The notes beneath the pieces were generated by a model. It saw only the letters and a program-made list of their open reading frames with translations. It searched no databases and was not told where the DNA came from. From NCBI GenBank assembly GCA_963691775.1, contig OY829369.1, forward strand, positions 4,092,001 through 4,156,000: 64,000 bases of DNA, given 5' to 3'. The position numbers and the translations under genes are program-made. How positions within the stretch are numbered: the first letter of the stretch is position 1; each line of letters opens with the position of its first letter. The stretch is from JAZBPO01 sp963691775. Its GTDB lineage: Bacteria; Pseudomonadota; Gammaproteobacteria; Pseudomonadales; Azotimanducaceae. Positions 63,326-64,000 of this stretch are shown here, one piece after another.

Positions 63326-64000
63326 CAGCGCTCGACCTCGGCAAGCGCGGGAATCAGCTCTGCACCGATGCGTTCGATCACGTCATAGCGCGGCTCGAAG
63401 GCCGGCAGCACGATGATTTCATCGAGCCCGGCGGCTCGATACTGGCGCAGGCGCGTGGTCACCTGGTCCAGCGTGCCAACCAGGCACGTATTGGCAATGA
63501 GCTCTGGCGTCACGAAGCGAGCCTCTTCTGGGAGCACCCAGCAATTGTGGCCGGCGTGGACGCGCTGATGACGGCGGTCCTCGGGCAGGGCAGCGAGCAT
63601 CGCGCAGTACTCGTCCCAGATCGGTAGCGCGGCCTTCGGCGGCGGAGCGTCGAACTGCCGCCAGGAGTCATAGGCGTAGTGCAGACCGGCCATGGCCATG
63701 GCGCCGCACTCTTCGCGGACCCGGGGCGAATCGATCGCCTCGCCTTCGTTCAGGATCGTCACCGTGGTGAGGGCCGTGAACCTGAAGCCCGGTGACAGTG
63801 GGCGTCCCGATGCCTCGGCGCCATTCCGGACGAGGGAGATGAAGCGGCCCAGGATCTCCGGCGTCGGCGCCCAGCCCAGGATCGCGCCGTCTCCGTGCTT
63901 GCCGGCAAGCCCGAGGGCGCGCGGCCCGAAGCCGGATACGTGAAGCGGTATCGGGTCCTCGAAGTTGACGAAGCCGTGATCCGGCATGAGATGCCGGATC
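63325..64000 (-). CDS. LLM-class flavin-dependent oxidoreductase, 5' end outside the window
   Basis: The visible 225 codons are the C-terminal part of a luciferase-like F420/FMN oxidoreductase: PIPLHVSGFGPRALGLAGKHGDGAILGW, VREECGAMAMAGLHYAYDSW, ELIANTCLVGTLDQVTTRLRQYRAAGLDEIIVLP. The frame is open through the window edge, so the ATG at 63987 is internal, not the start. Substrate and cofactor are not decidable. It is cotranscribed with the HDAC-family gene. Confidence 0.88.
   Translation of the reverse strand, partial: IRHLMPDHGFVNFEDPIPLHVSGFGPRALGLAGKHGDGAILGWAPTPEILGRFISLVRNGAEASGRPLSPGFRFTALTTVTILNEGEAIDSPRVREECGAMAMAGLHYAYDSWRQFDAPPPKAALPIWDEYCAMLAALPEDRRHQRVHAGHNCWVLPEEARFVTPELIANTCLVGTLDQVTTRLRQYRAAGLDEIIVLPAFEPRYDVIERIGAELIPALAEVER

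Overview
This window is a GC-rich, almost fully coding piece of a bacterial chromosome. The gene order points to a gammaproteobacterium: a CorB/CNNM-type gene and ypjD lie beside ffh-rpsP-rimM-trmD-rplS, and xerD-dsbC-hom-recJ and prfB-lysS follow. The order-level placement is uncertain; something near Nevskiales or Salinisphaerales is only a guess. I saw no prophage, CRISPR array, complete insertion sequence, tRNA or rRNA.

Layout. Positions 1-12300 hold the 3' part of purL, a hybrid sensor kinase, an alpha/beta-hydrolase/GST pair, a decayed TauD-type dioxygenase pseudogene, a two-subunit sodium:solute symporter, an octamer tandem repeat, GNAT and Nudix enzymes, a gamma-carbonic anhydrase and a DUF1289 protein. 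Positions 12288-15500 carry purT and leuA, with a leucine-rich leader peptide in front of leuA. Positions 15555-22184 carry a GNAT enzyme, the CorB-like protein, ypjD and the ffh-to-rplS translation cluster, which ends in a strong intrinsic terminator. A 0.46 kb gap follows with unusually strong inverted repeats (candidate structured RNA). Positions 22650-36730 hold xerD, dsbC, hom, recJ, an acyl-CoA dehydrogenase, a Baeyer-Villiger-type monooxygenase, prfB with its programmed +1 frameshift, lysS, a ferric-reductase-like membrane protein, ung, a SUI1-family protein and a lipoprotein amidase. A LysE exporter, a large zinc metalloprotease and an ornithine aminotransferase lead up to the glycan locus.

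Positions 41234-60123 form a surface-polysaccharide (probably O-antigen) locus. It holds a Wzx-like flippase, a CBS-NeuB-SAF-TIM-barrel fusion, two TylF-like methyltransferases, an acyltransferase broken by an in-frame TAA, a NeuA-like cytidylyltransferase, a divergent DapA/NanA-family protein, a PhyH-like oxygenase, an HP-motif glycosyltransferase candidate, two GT2 glycosyltransferases, a zinc-finger methyltransferase, a beta-propeller protein, and a terminal reductase-WbpL-WbpM trio that would make and attach the first 2-acetamido-2,6-dideoxyhexose to undecaprenyl phosphate. From 47942 to 58186 most junctions overlap by 4 bp, so the genes are probably translated as one coupled operon. The NeuB-like, NeuA-like and HP-motif proteins together suggest synthesis and transfer of a CMP-activated nonulosonic-type sugar. 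No NeuC/PseG/LegG-type enzyme is visible, and the aldolase-family protein lacks two canonical motifs. This is the most interesting part of the window.

Positions 60114-64000 hold a TetR regulator with a clear palindromic operator-promoter in front of an ABA4-like and a second membrane protein, then a histone-deacetylase-family hydrolase and a truncated LLM-type flavin oxidoreductase.
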